Source: Luteolibacter luteus (GTDB lineage: Bacteria; Verrucomicrobiota; Verrucomicrobiia; Verrucomicrobiales; Akkermansiaceae). From it: a stretch of DNA of 64,000 nt. The translations under genes and the position numbers were made by a program. Where the stretch lies: positions 372,001 through 436,000 of the forward strand of contig NZ_CP051774.1 in NCBI RefSeq assembly GCF_012913485.1. The letters run 5' to 3'. The stretch's first letter is position 1. Each line of letters opens with the position of its first letter. The notes under the pieces were generated by a model. It worked only from the letters and a program-made list of their open reading frames with translations, was not told the origin of the DNA and searched no databases. Shown in pieces: positions 8,098-15,002 of the stretch.

Positions 8098-8940
8098 TCA
8101 ACCTCCGATCAAACCCTGCCAAGCCCACAGCGTGGGATCGAGTTCGGCCCGCGCGGCCTCGATCAATGCGGTGGCGGCCTCGTCGTTCTTCAGGATCGCA
8201 AACATCGTCGAACCCGAGCCGCTCATCAGCGCACCGGCAACTTCCGGCCGGCCTAACAGCCATAACTTCACCTCGGCGAGGAAGAGGTGCTTTTCGAAAA
8301 CCGGACGCTCCAGGTCATTCACCAATTCGCCCCAGGGAAAGAGCTGCGGCGCATAGGGGATGCCAGGCAGCTCCTTCGAGGTGGACCAGCGCTTGTAGGC
8401 ATCCGGTGTCGCCACGCCGAAGCCCGGCTTGAGAAGCAGCACCGGCAGCTTGGGCGGCTCGTCGGCGGCTTCGATCTTCTCGCCGCGTCCGGTGGCACGT
8501 GCTGCCGGGGGCCCAAGGAAATAAGGAATGTCCGAGCCGATGGTCGCCGCGATCTCCATCAGCCTCTCCGTGCCGAGCGCATCGCCATTCAGACGATCCA
8601 CGGCAGCCAGCGTCGCGGCGGCATCGCTGCTACCCCCGCCAAGCCCCGCGCCATGTGGCACGCTCTTTTCCAGATGGATCGCCAGCGGCTGGAACCATCC
8701 GGCAGCAGCGCGGTAGGCAGCCAGTGCCTTTAGCACCAGATTCGAGCCGTCACCCGGCACTCCGGGATCGTCGCAGGAAAAAGTATCCGCATCCGCCAAA
8801 GTGAAGCTCAGCCGGTCACAAAGCCCCGGTAGGCGGACCATCAGGGTATCCAGCTCATGAAAGCCATCCTCACGCTTCCGCAGCACACGGAGGGAAAGGT
8901 TCAGCTTTGCCGGGGCATCGAGGATCAGAGTCTCGCTCAT
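8098..8940 (-). CDS. ispE: 4-diphosphocytidyl-2-C-methyl-D-erythritol kinase
   Basis: ATP-dependent kinase of the MEP pathway making isoprenoid precursors; phosphorylates CDP-methylerythritol. The 280-aa length is typical. The N-terminus has APAKLNLSLRV, with the conserved lysine at 12. The GHMP ATP-binding loop PHGAGLGGGSSDAAAT lies at ~95-110, IGSDIPYFL around residue 155 holds the catalytic aspartate, and MSGSGSTMFAI near 240 is the third GHMP motif. The start codon overlaps the stop of pgeF by ATGA (8937-8940), so translation is probably coupled. The marR-pgeF-ispE order means the regulator is transcribed first. Confidence 0.95.
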   Translation of the reverse strand: MSETLILDAPAKLNLSLRVLRKREDGFHELDTLMVRLPGLCDRLSFTLADADTFSCDDPGVPGDGSNLVLKALAAYRAAAGWFQPLAIHLEKSVPHGAGLGGGSSDAAATLAAVDRLNGDALGTERLMEIAATIGSDIPYFLGPPAARATGRGEKIEAADEPPKLPVLLLKPGFGVATPDAYKRWSTSKELPGIPYAPQLFPWGELVNDLERPVFEKHLFLAEVKLWLLGRPEVAGALMSGSGSTMFAILKNDEAATALIEAARAELDPTLWAWQGLIGG

Positions 8941-9686
8941 GGGGTTTCCTCGCGGACAATGAGGGCCAGCATGCGGCCGGTGCAGCCTTTTTCGATCCGG
9001 TAGCTGTAATGCGCTGTTAGATCGCAGGCGGTGTCCTCGCCTTCATCGTGGAATTCCCCCACCCCCGCTTCGCGGGCCTGGCGGCCGATCTCCGCAGCGA
9101 AATCGATCTCATAATGCGGCGGCCGGATGCAGGGGCCTAGCACGACCACCAGATCCTCCGGCTTGGTGCCGTAACGTTCCTTCATCTGACTGATCGCCTC
9201 GCCGAGGATTCCCAGCTCGGTCCCCTTTTTTCCGGAGTGGAGAAGCCCCACCGCCCCGGTCCCTCGATCCGCCAGCCAGATGGCGCCGCAGTCCGCGACG
9301 TAGATTCCCAGCAGCTCACCGGGAGCGGCGGTTACCAATCCGTCCATGCCTGCCACAACCGGCAGGCCATCACCCGCCATCTTCATCTGGTCCGCGGGCA
9401 GCGGCACGGCGGCCACGCCTTTCCCATGGACCTGCTCCGCACGCCACCAACGATCGGTGCGGAAATCACGGGCCACGATTTCCTCATGCAGCGGCCGCAG
9501 CCGGGCAAGGGTCTCATCGCGGTCGGTCGTCGGCTCGATGCCGTCCAAACGACCGATCCACCCGGCCCGGAAGCCGGGCAGGCGGTTGATCGGATTAAGA
9601 AAAGAGAGCGCCTCCGTCACGGGCACAAACCGTAACGGAGGCGCGATCGATCCGCCAAGGGGGTAATCGGCGGCCTCGTCGCTCAC
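8937..9686 (-). CDS. pgeF: Multicopper polyphenol oxidase/purine nucleoside phosphorylase family (YfiH/PgeF)
   Basis: A 249-aa member of the YfiH laccase-domain family. Members are described as purine nucleoside phosphorylases or as editing hydrolases in peptidoglycan precursor quality control; I cannot choose from sequence. The zinc-site residues are visible: His in WWRAEQVHG (~85), Cys in YVADCGAIW (~155) and His in GLLHSGKKG (~170). The usual HAGWRG is HSGKKG here, a divergent subgroup. The start is GTG at 9684-9686, overlapping the marR stop (GTGA). A 15-bp terminator-like hairpin lies inside codons ~14-26 and is followed by a T-rich tract, which is unusual in a coding region. Confidence 0.85.
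   Translation of the reverse strand: MSDEAADYPLGGSIAPPLRFVPVTEALSFLNPINRLPGFRAGWIGRLDGIEPTTDRDETLARLRPLHEEIVARDFRTDRWWRAEQVHGKGVAAVPLPADQMKMAGDGLPVVAGMDGLVTAAPGELLGIYVADCGAIWLADRGTGAVGLLHSGKKGTELGILGEAISQMKERYGTKPEDLVVVLGPCIRPPHYEIDFAAEIGRQAREAGVGEFHDEGEDTACDLTAHYSYRIEKGCTGRMLALIVREETP
9598..9645 (-). terminator. Terminator-like hairpin inside the pgeF coding region
   Basis: On the minus strand a 15-bp stem (arms 9631-9645 and 9609-9623, one U-G wobble, 7-nt loop) is followed by TCTCTTTTCTT. It has the form of an intrinsic terminator but lies within codons ~14-26 of pgeF, downstream of marR. It could attenuate pgeF-ispE transcription when ribosomes do not cover it. The structure is seen directly; the function is inferred. 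Confidence 0.6.
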
Positions 9687-10144
9687 GCGATAGCGCGCGC
9701 CCGAATGGCACGCTTCGTGTGCTCGACGGCCTCTGCCTGGTCCTCATCCATTTCGGACAAGATACCTGCGAGGTCCGCGGCAATTTCCTTCCGCATTTTG
9801 CTCACGAGTTCCACACCCTTATTGGTGATGCGGACCATGATCTTGCGGCGGTCTTCCGCGGCGTGGACGCGCTCGACGTACCCGAGCTTTTCCAATCGGT
9901 CGACGAGGCCAGTGGCCGCGGCTGTCGAATGGCCCATCTTTTTCGCGATATCCGACATGGTCAGATATTCTTCGCTGGAAAGGTAGGCCAGGAGGAAGAA
10001 CTGGGGGAACGACACGTTGCCTTTGTTGAGTTCGTTGGACAGGTTCAGGATACAGCTGCGCTGCGTGAACAGGACGAAGTCAGCGAGGCGATCTGCATCG
10101 GCATGCAATGAGGCGCTTGCAGCGCCCGAGGTGCTCAGTTTCAT
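9683..10144 (-). CDS. MarR family transcriptional regulator
   Basis: A 153-residue winged-helix repressor-type protein. The HTH spans about residues 50-100 (LSSEEYLTMSDIAKKMGHSTAAATGLVDRLEKLG) and the wing contains the family's D-R-R motif (AAEDRRKIMVRITNKG). Flanking helices would form the dimer interface. MarR proteins bind palindromic operators and respond to phenolic ligands or oxidants. The gene is first in a marR-pgeF-ispE chain with overlapping stops and starts. A dyad at 10239-10291, about 110 bp upstream, is a candidate operator. The ligand is unknown. Confidence 0.9.
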   Translation of the reverse strand: MKLSTSGAASASLHADADRLADFVLFTQRSCILNLSNELNKGNVSFPQFFLLAYLSSEEYLTMSDIAKKMGHSTAAATGLVDRLEKLGYVERVHAAEDRRKIMVRITNKGVELVSKMRKEIAADLAGILSEMDEDQAEAVEHTKRAIRARAIA

Positions 10145-10238
10145 GGCTGGTTGTAGTATTCATCTTTCGGGACATGTAAGGGAGCACAGCCTTTGCGAGG
10201 CGGAACCTAACAAGGATGCCGGACTGTAAGCAAGACCA

Positions 10239-10291
10239 AATTTCAAATTTCTCACCTAACATTGTGAATTAGGTTCGATCATTTTGAAATT
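10239..10291. promoter_or_regulatory. Nested dyad, candidate MarR operator or terminator
   Basis: Two nested perfect inverted repeats. The outer arms AATTTCAAA (10239-10247) and TTTGAAATT (10283-10291) enclose ACCTAA (10254-10259) and TTAGGT (10269-10274). The inner site is a 21-bp palindrome of the size MarR dimers usually bind. The element also touches the stop codon of the next minus-strand gene, so it may act as that gene's terminator. Confidence 0.4.
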
Positions 10292-10722
10292 CATGGCTTT
10301 GCAGGCACTTCCGCGGGACGTTTTTCTGGTTCAATTTTGGAATTGCCCTCCCCATTCTCTACAGGATTGCCGACTTCGGGGGAAGTGTTTGAATCGGCGA
10401 TTGGTCTATAATATACCGAATCCCCGATTTTCGCCAGTCCTGAACGAATATCCGCTGCGGCGTACTGCCCGAGCTTCTCCCCGGTGGCCACCAGGTTCGA
10501 GGTCCGCCCCTCCGTCCCCACTCCGGAAAGCAGCCCGCCATCCGGCACCTCCCAGTTTCCGTAAGATTCGATCAGCAGGAAATCTCCGCCTGAGGGGATC
10601 TGCGCCACCCGCCCGACGAGGCGCGGTTTTGTCTTCGATTCCTCCGGAACTTCCTCCTCCGATTTGAAAAGCGAGCACGAGGGAAGAAGCAAGGCAAGGA
10701 GGGGAACGAGGAGCATGCGCAT
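10291..10722 (-). CDS. Putative lipoprotein, unknown function (143 aa)
   Basis: The start ATG at 10720-10722 is chosen because it yields a clean lipoprotein signal, MRMLLVPLLALLL followed by the lipobox LPSC at ~16. The longer open frame would bury this signal. The mature part begins SLFKSEEEVPEESKTKP and contains a compact segment (RLVGRVAQIPSGGDFLLIESYG) resembling a small beta-barrel fold. The C-terminal ~35 residues are rich in Pro, Glu and Lys. No enzymatic motif is visible. It is divergent from tRNA-Ser and upstream of marR on the same strand, but separated by the dyad at 10239-10291. Confidence 0.7.
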   Translation of the reverse strand: MRMLLVPLLALLLPSCSLFKSEEEVPEESKTKPRLVGRVAQIPSGGDFLLIESYGNWEVPDGGLLSGVGTEGRTSNLVATGEKLGQYAAADIRSGLAKIGDSVYYRPIADSNTSPEVGNPVENGEGNSKIEPEKRPAEVPAKP

Positions 10723-10856
10723 GCTAGTAATAGCGCCACGGCTCCCCTCCCCATTCAAGCCTTCGGGAAATGAATGAAGATAATGAAGATTTCCTTTCAG
10801 CGATGGTTGACGTCCTTCGTCCGCTATGTTCAACCTCCGCGCGACGCAAGTTCCGA

Positions 10857-10947
10857 GGATCGGTGGCTGAGTGGTCGAAAGCACACCTTTGCTAAAGGTG
10901 CGTACCTCACAAGGGTACCGAGGGTTCGAATCCCTCCCGGTCCGCCA
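10857..10947 (+). tRNA. tRNA-Ser (anticodon GCT)
   Basis: A 91-nt class II tRNA. Acceptor GGATCGG pairs with CCGGTCC (one T-G pair), followed by discriminator G and an encoded CCA at 10945-10947. The D arm has GGTGGCTGAGTGG. The anticodon stem-loop CACCT-TTGCTAA-AGGTG gives GCT, reading AGC/AGU. The long variable arm has a GTACC/GGTAC stem, as expected for serine. The T arm is GAGGG-TTCGAAT-CCCTC. The 3' end is repeated in the tail elements that follow. Confidence 0.97.
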
Positions 10948-11125
10948 GCGTGTTTCACGCTGGATCTCCCCAAAAACAACAGAGGAGAATCACGCTCGTG
11001 TGTCCCCTAACAAGGCGGACCGGAAGGGATGAGAAGCTTGCGCGGAGCGCCGGGTTTGAATGCGGCGGGAGCAATCGCGACCACCCTACCGCGGCGCAGC
11101 CGCTGACTGGCATGGCCCGGAGGGC
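10929..11125 (+). repeat. tRNA-Ser tail repeat, copy 1
   Basis: A 197-bp unit beginning with the last 19 nt of tRNA-Ser. Next comes a perfect hairpin (CCAGCGTG-TTT-CACGCTGG) overlapping the CCA, and then at 11014-11030 a 17-nt sequence that is the reverse complement of the tRNA 3' end with one mismatch. The distal part contains a GCGGC-GCA-GCCGC palindrome near 11091-11103 and a short frame beginning ATG at 11029. Copy 2 follows directly. Confidence 0.85.
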
Positions 11126-11320
11126 AATCCCTCCCGGTCCGCCAGCGTGTTTCACGCTGGATCTCCCCAAAAACAGCAGAGGAGAATCACGCTCGTGTGT
11201 CCCTAACAAGGCGGACCGGAAGGGATGAGGACCTTGCGCAAAGCGCCGGGTTTCCATGCCGCGGACTCTCTCGCCACCCTACCGCGGCGGAGCCGCACAC
11301 TTGCATGGCACGCGGGGTCA
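11126..11320 (+). repeat. tRNA-Ser tail repeat, copy 2
   Basis: The second tandem unit, offset by 197 bp from copy 1. It starts with an exact copy of the last 19 nt of tRNA-Ser (11126-11144) without the rest of the tRNA. The next ~100 bp match copy 1 except for one substitution and one indel; the distal half is more diverged but keeps the GCGGC-GGA-GCCGC palindrome (~11284-11296). The right boundary is approximate. The inverted 17-nt partner is at 11210-11226. Confidence 0.8.
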
Positions 11321-11375
11321 TCCCCTTCGGATTCCGCTCGCTTTTCTACAGTTGAGGTGGCGCCCTCCTCCGTGA

Positions 11376-12092
11376 ATGGGCCAATACACTTCTCTTTATC
11401 TCGCCGAGCAAACGGACGAATCTCCGAGTGCCCGGAAGCTGTGGCTCTACGAGAGCAAGTACTACGTGGGGCTGCTTTGGCTGGCCTGTTTCCGCACGGA
11501 CGACATCGGGGGTACCGAGAGCACCAGTTGCCTGTCCTGCGAGGTGGGCAAGGCCCGCAGGCAATTTGAGGAAGGAATCGCGATTCTCAGAAAAACCTTC
11601 CCAGCTACCAATTTCGATGGCCCCACCCCGGGCTGGGATGGAGCTGATGGCGAGTCCGTCAAGGTGAACAACCCCGGCCGGGTAATGCCGGAGAAGTTGC
11701 GGGATGAAAGCTATGTGGATCGTTTCCGTCGAATCCTCCGAGCAGAGGGCTGGAACCGCCTGCTTTTGAATTATGGAGAATTGGGAATATACGGCGATGA
11801 CTACGATTCCCTGATCGAGCGAGCATTGAAAGGATTCGATGCTCCGGAGCAGTGGTTCCCGTATGAGAAAAGGATGAACTCCATCCTGAAAGCCAAGTCC
11901 CCCGAGTCCGGGGCAATGAGCTGGTGCTACGTCTTGAGAACGCTGTGTGGTCGGGCAGCCCATTCCGGGGTGAACAACATGAGCATCTCACCGAACTCTT
12001 CCGCTCTACTCCCGGAAGCGTGGACGAGAAGCCGATGCTGCTCGGCTATTACGCAGGCATTTGTCTCGGCTAACGAAAGACCGCCATCTTGA
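11376..12092 (+). CDS. Hypothetical protein, probably frameshifted near the 3' end
   Basis: The 238-aa frame starts MGQYTSLYLAEQ and reads as an ordinary soluble protein (FRRILRAEGWNRLLLNYGELG) up to about residue 178. After that the translation becomes Ser/Cys/Arg-rich and looks out of frame. The alternative frame from ~11900 gives a natural sequence (NELVLRLENAVWSGSP, then LTELFRSTPGS and MLLGYYAGICLG) ending at a TAA at 12071-12073. Adding one C to the C5 run at 11899-11903 joins the two. It is therefore either a recent frameshift mutation or a base-call error. The intact product would be about 232 aa. No known family is recognised. Confidence 0.65.
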   Translation: MGQYTSLYLAEQTDESPSARKLWLYESKYYVGLLWLACFRTDDIGGTESTSCLSCEVGKARRQFEEGIAILRKTFPATNFDGPTPGWDGADGESVKVNNPGRVMPEKLRDESYVDRFRRILRAEGWNRLLLNYGELGIYGDDYDSLIERALKGFDAPEQWFPYEKRMNSILKAKSPESGAMSWCYVLRTLCGRAAHSGVNNMSISPNSSALLPEAWTRSRCCSAITQAFVSANERPPS

Positions 12093-12102
12093 TCGCTGCG
12101 TC

Positions 12103-12143
12103 CTGAAAAACAAAAACCCGGAGCCGCGCTGCGACCCCGGGTT
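12103..12143 (-). terminator. Intrinsic terminator of the HU-like gene
   Basis: On the minus strand the stem AACCCGG / CCGGGTT (arms 12137-12143 and 12115-12121) is followed by a TTTTTGTTTTT tract. It lies 27 bp beyond the stop of the HU-like gene. Confidence 0.85.
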
Positions 12144-12169
12144 ACAGGAAAGAATCCAATCTGGTCCAA

Positions 12170-12499
12170 TCAGATCGCCATGTCCTTGAGCGCCTTCAGC
12201 GGGCGCACCTTGACGGCGACGGAAGCTGGCTTGGCCTTGAACATGACCTCTTCCTTGGTGAAAGGGTTGATGCCCTTGCGAGCCTTCACGGCCGGCTTCT
12301 TGATCGTGGAGATCTTCAACAGGCCAGGAAGGACGAACTCACCCACCCCGCGCTTGTCGAGGTGACCGCCAATGATCTCGTTCAGGCTTTCGAGAACCGT
12401 TCCCACCTGCTTGCGGGACAGTCCGGTTTCAGCCGCGATTTGATCAAGAATCTGGGTCTTGGAATAACGTTCCTTGATGGGAGCTTGCTTCTTAGCCAT
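12170..12499 (-). CDS. HU/IHF family DNA-binding protein
   Basis: The ATG at 12497-12499 gives a 109-aa basic protein (MAKKQAPIKERYSKTQILDQ). It has the HU alpha-helical dimerisation part (~12-55, TGLSRKQVGTVLESLNEII) and the beta-arm region (~56-109, VLPGLLKISTIKKPAVKARK), including the family signature G-x-N-P-x-T as GINPFTKEE. HU-type proteins bend DNA and shape the nucleoid or local promoters. It is a little longer than E. coli HU (90 aa), with an N-terminal basic tail. It is a single gene with its own terminator, and the ATG is well separated from the upstream GH32 gene. Confidence 0.92.
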   Translation of the reverse strand: MAKKQAPIKERYSKTQILDQIAAETGLSRKQVGTVLESLNEIIGGHLDKRGVGEFVLPGLLKISTIKKPAVKARKGINPFTKEEVMFKAKPASVAVKVRPLKALKDMAI

Positions 12500-12663
12500 G
12501 GACGCGGAATGAACGGTTAAGCCCTTGCTGTCAAGCGAGCTGAGCCCAATTGCGAAGATCGTTGCTAGATCGTCCTCGCGCATCCCGTCCCATGAGTTTC
12601 GCTCACGGAAACCCGTTCACTAAAAAGATCCGATCGCGGCGGCTTCACTCGCATCATCCGCAT

Positions 12664-12704
12664 AAAAAAAACAGGAGCAGACCTCCCGGCCCGCTCCTGC
12701 TTTT
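12664..12704. terminator. Bidirectional-looking terminator downstream of GH32 gene
   Basis: A GCAGGAGC/GCTCCTG-type stem is flanked by an A8 run on the left and TTTT on the right, so on the minus strand the GH32 transcript ends in a stem followed by a run of eight T. It lies about 25 bp beyond the GH32 stop. Confidence 0.8.
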
Positions 12705-12729
12705 AAAATTCACGGGAGACTTCCCGCCC

Positions 12730-14889
12730 TTACTTCCACACGGATTTCAGCGCGTGAATTTTCAGGGAGTCGAAGTGGACCGCACCGCCGCCGGTCGCGA
12801 TCCGAGCCGGTTTGATCCCCGGGGTCTGGCGGATGTAGCGGCTGACGTAGGTGCCGTTCACGAAGACTTCCATCGAGACGGTATCGACAAAGATGCGGAC
12901 GTTCAGCTTGCCATCCATGGGCTGTAGGGCACCGGCGGCACCGCTGAAGTTCTGGTCGGATTTCTTCCAGATCGCCGGAGCCTCGCCGAAGATCACGAAG
13001 CCCATTTCGGAGGACTCGGACTTGGCATCGATCACAGCTTCGATCTCGAACTGGCCACCCTTGAAATCGGAAAGCGGATCGGCATCGCCCGGAGAAATCG
13101 TGAAGTCCTTCCACTCCTTCGTGTCGGCGCGGAGCTTCGTCACCTCGGCACTCGGCTCGCTCCAGAGGCGCAGCTTGCCATCGATGCGGCGGAGGGTGAA
13201 ATCGATCGGCAAGGTCATCTGCAGATTGAAGGGTGCGCCATTGATCCCGGCACCTGTATCACGCATCCAACCGATGTGGACGCGGCGCTTGTCCGGAGCA
13301 TTGTCATAGCTCTGGCCCGCGTAGGCAGCGCCGAAGTAGTGCTGGTGGGGACCGCTTTCGACCTTGAAGTCCTTACCGTCGAAGCTGCCGAGCATGTACT
13401 TGCCCTGCGCGCCCCAGGCGACCCAACGGCTCTCCTTGGCATTTCCCTCCACTGGCAGCTCGAAGAAGTCCGGGCACTCGGCATCGGTGGGGATGCGGTA
13501 GCGGCTGGCTTCGTCCCACTTCACCAGATCCTTCGAGGTGTAGAGACCATACTCATCGCCATCGAGGTAAAGCGGCATGACCCAGTGGTTCGAGGGCTCG
13601 TGCCAGAAGACCTTCGGGTCGCGGTTTCCGCCCACTTGATGAGGGAGCACCGGGTTACCCTTGTATTTCTGGAAGGTCTTGCCGCCATCATCGCTCCAGG
13701 CCAAGGACTGGGTGGCCTTCAGCCCGGGGACATAGCTGTGTGTGCCCTCGGAGGTGTAGGCAAGCACCAGCGCCTCGCTGCCCTTGATCGGCAGGCTGGT
13801 CTTGCTCTTCGGAACCACGAAGCCGGAGCCGGAATACATGTAGCCTTCCGGGTCGGGCATCAGGGCGTCCGGGCCTTCCTTCCAGTGGAAGAGATCGGGG
13901 CTGATGGCGTGGCCCCAGTGCATGTTGTCCCAGCCGTGGTTGTAGGGATTGTGCTGGTAGAAGAGGTGCCATGATCCGTCCTTCCACACAAGGCCGTTCG
14001 GATCATTCAGCCAGCCGCGGCGGCTGCTGAAGTGGTACTGCGGGCGTAGTGGTTCCTTGTAGAGCTCTTCTTCACCCGGATAAGTGGCGCTGATCGCGAC
14101 CTTTTCCCATGCTGCGGCGAGATTCCCCGGGATCTTGCCGGTGATCTTGATACGACGTCCCTGGTAGTTCGCGAGATCGGTGAAGACCCAGAAGTCAGGA
14201 TTGTTGGAAAGCGCGATGTCCGAGTAGAACAGCGGCTTGTCCTCGCCATCCAAGGTGCCGAAGAAGCGGCGGCGCTCGCCATTGCCCTTGCTCACCGGCC
14301 AGATGAGGTAGCGCTGGTTAACGACGAATTCCTTGTCGATCGCCACCGTGGCCGGGGCATCGCTCTGGACGAGGTGGTCCACGGTGAGATGCCCCCAGGT
14401 CCCCTTCCGCTTGTCGATGATGTGAAGCGTGGCGTTCTTTCCGGCGAGGTCGGAGACATCCCAGCTTTCCCACTCCAGGCGCTCGCTGCCGCCGGGGTGT
14501 TCATTGCGGCCCATGGCGCTGCGCACAGTCTTGCCATCCACTTTCAGCTCGATGCAGGTCTCGCCGGGGAACTTTCCTCCACCGATGAGGAAATTGATGA
14601 ACTTCCGCTCAATCTTGAATTCGGGCGAAACAAGGGAGCCCTCGGCATCATCGCCACCATGGAAACCATTCGCGAGGCCGCGGTCGCGGAAACCGTCCAC
14701 CGGCATCTGGCCGGGCAGCGCGCCGCGGGCAGGTGCCTTGCCGAAGGCATCGCCGCTGACTTTCCAATCGCCGAAGCTATCGCCTTCGAAGTCCGCGATG
14801 GTGAGATCCGGCGAGGCCGCCATGAGGAGCGGTGCGGAGGATAGCAGCAGGAAAAGCGGGGAGCGGAGCAGGCGTGTAGGAGACATCAT
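12730..14889 (-). CDS. Secreted glycoside hydrolase family 32 (levanase/inulinase/invertase type)
   Basis: Hydrolyses beta-fructosidic bonds in fructans or sucrose outside the cytoplasm. The ATG at 14887-14889 is chosen since the signal peptide follows it (LLRSPLFLLLSSAPLLMAA); 719 aa. An N-terminal jelly-roll segment (~25-180, DFEGDSFGDWKVSG) precedes the five-bladed propeller (~255-570). Catalytic residues are visible: nucleophile in WLNDPNG (D~296), transition-state stabiliser in RDPKVFW (~423-429) and acid/base in ECPDFFEL (E~471). A C-terminal beta-sandwich (~590-719) is typical of GH32. The end product (exo or endo, levan or inulin) cannot be decided. It has its own terminator and no transporter neighbour. 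Confidence 0.93.
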   Translation of the reverse strand: MMSPTRLLRSPLFLLLSSAPLLMAASPDLTIADFEGDSFGDWKVSGDAFGKAPARGALPGQMPVDGFRDRGLANGFHGGDDAEGSLVSPEFKIERKFINFLIGGGKFPGETCIELKVDGKTVRSAMGRNEHPGGSERLEWESWDVSDLAGKNATLHIIDKRKGTWGHLTVDHLVQSDAPATVAIDKEFVVNQRYLIWPVSKGNGERRRFFGTLDGEDKPLFYSDIALSNNPDFWVFTDLANYQGRRIKITGKIPGNLAAAWEKVAISATYPGEEELYKEPLRPQYHFSSRRGWLNDPNGLVWKDGSWHLFYQHNPYNHGWDNMHWGHAISPDLFHWKEGPDALMPDPEGYMYSGSGFVVPKSKTSLPIKGSEALVLAYTSEGTHSYVPGLKATQSLAWSDDGGKTFQKYKGNPVLPHQVGGNRDPKVFWHEPSNHWVMPLYLDGDEYGLYTSKDLVKWDEASRYRIPTDAECPDFFELPVEGNAKESRWVAWGAQGKYMLGSFDGKDFKVESGPHQHYFGAAYAGQSYDNAPDKRRVHIGWMRDTGAGINGAPFNLQMTLPIDFTLRRIDGKLRLWSEPSAEVTKLRADTKEWKDFTISPGDADPLSDFKGGQFEIEAVIDAKSESSEMGFVIFGEAPAIWKKSDQNFSGAAGALQPMDGKLNVRIFVDTVSMEVFVNGTYVSRYIRQTPGIKPARIATGGGAVHFDSLKIHALKSVWK

Positions 14890-15002
14890 CAGCAGGTTGG
14901 GGTTGGATTGAGTTTTGTCGCGATGGACGCCCACCACTACGCGGCGGGTCCCCGTTCTTGGCGAAGAATGACCGACCTAGGGGAAATAGCTGAGTTTACA
15001 GG

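Noticed and set aside
11225-11569. 114-codon plus-strand frame starting inside tail repeat copy 2
   Set aside because: After the repeat it runs out of frame through the following gene; only the short repeat-encoded peptide part is of possible interest.
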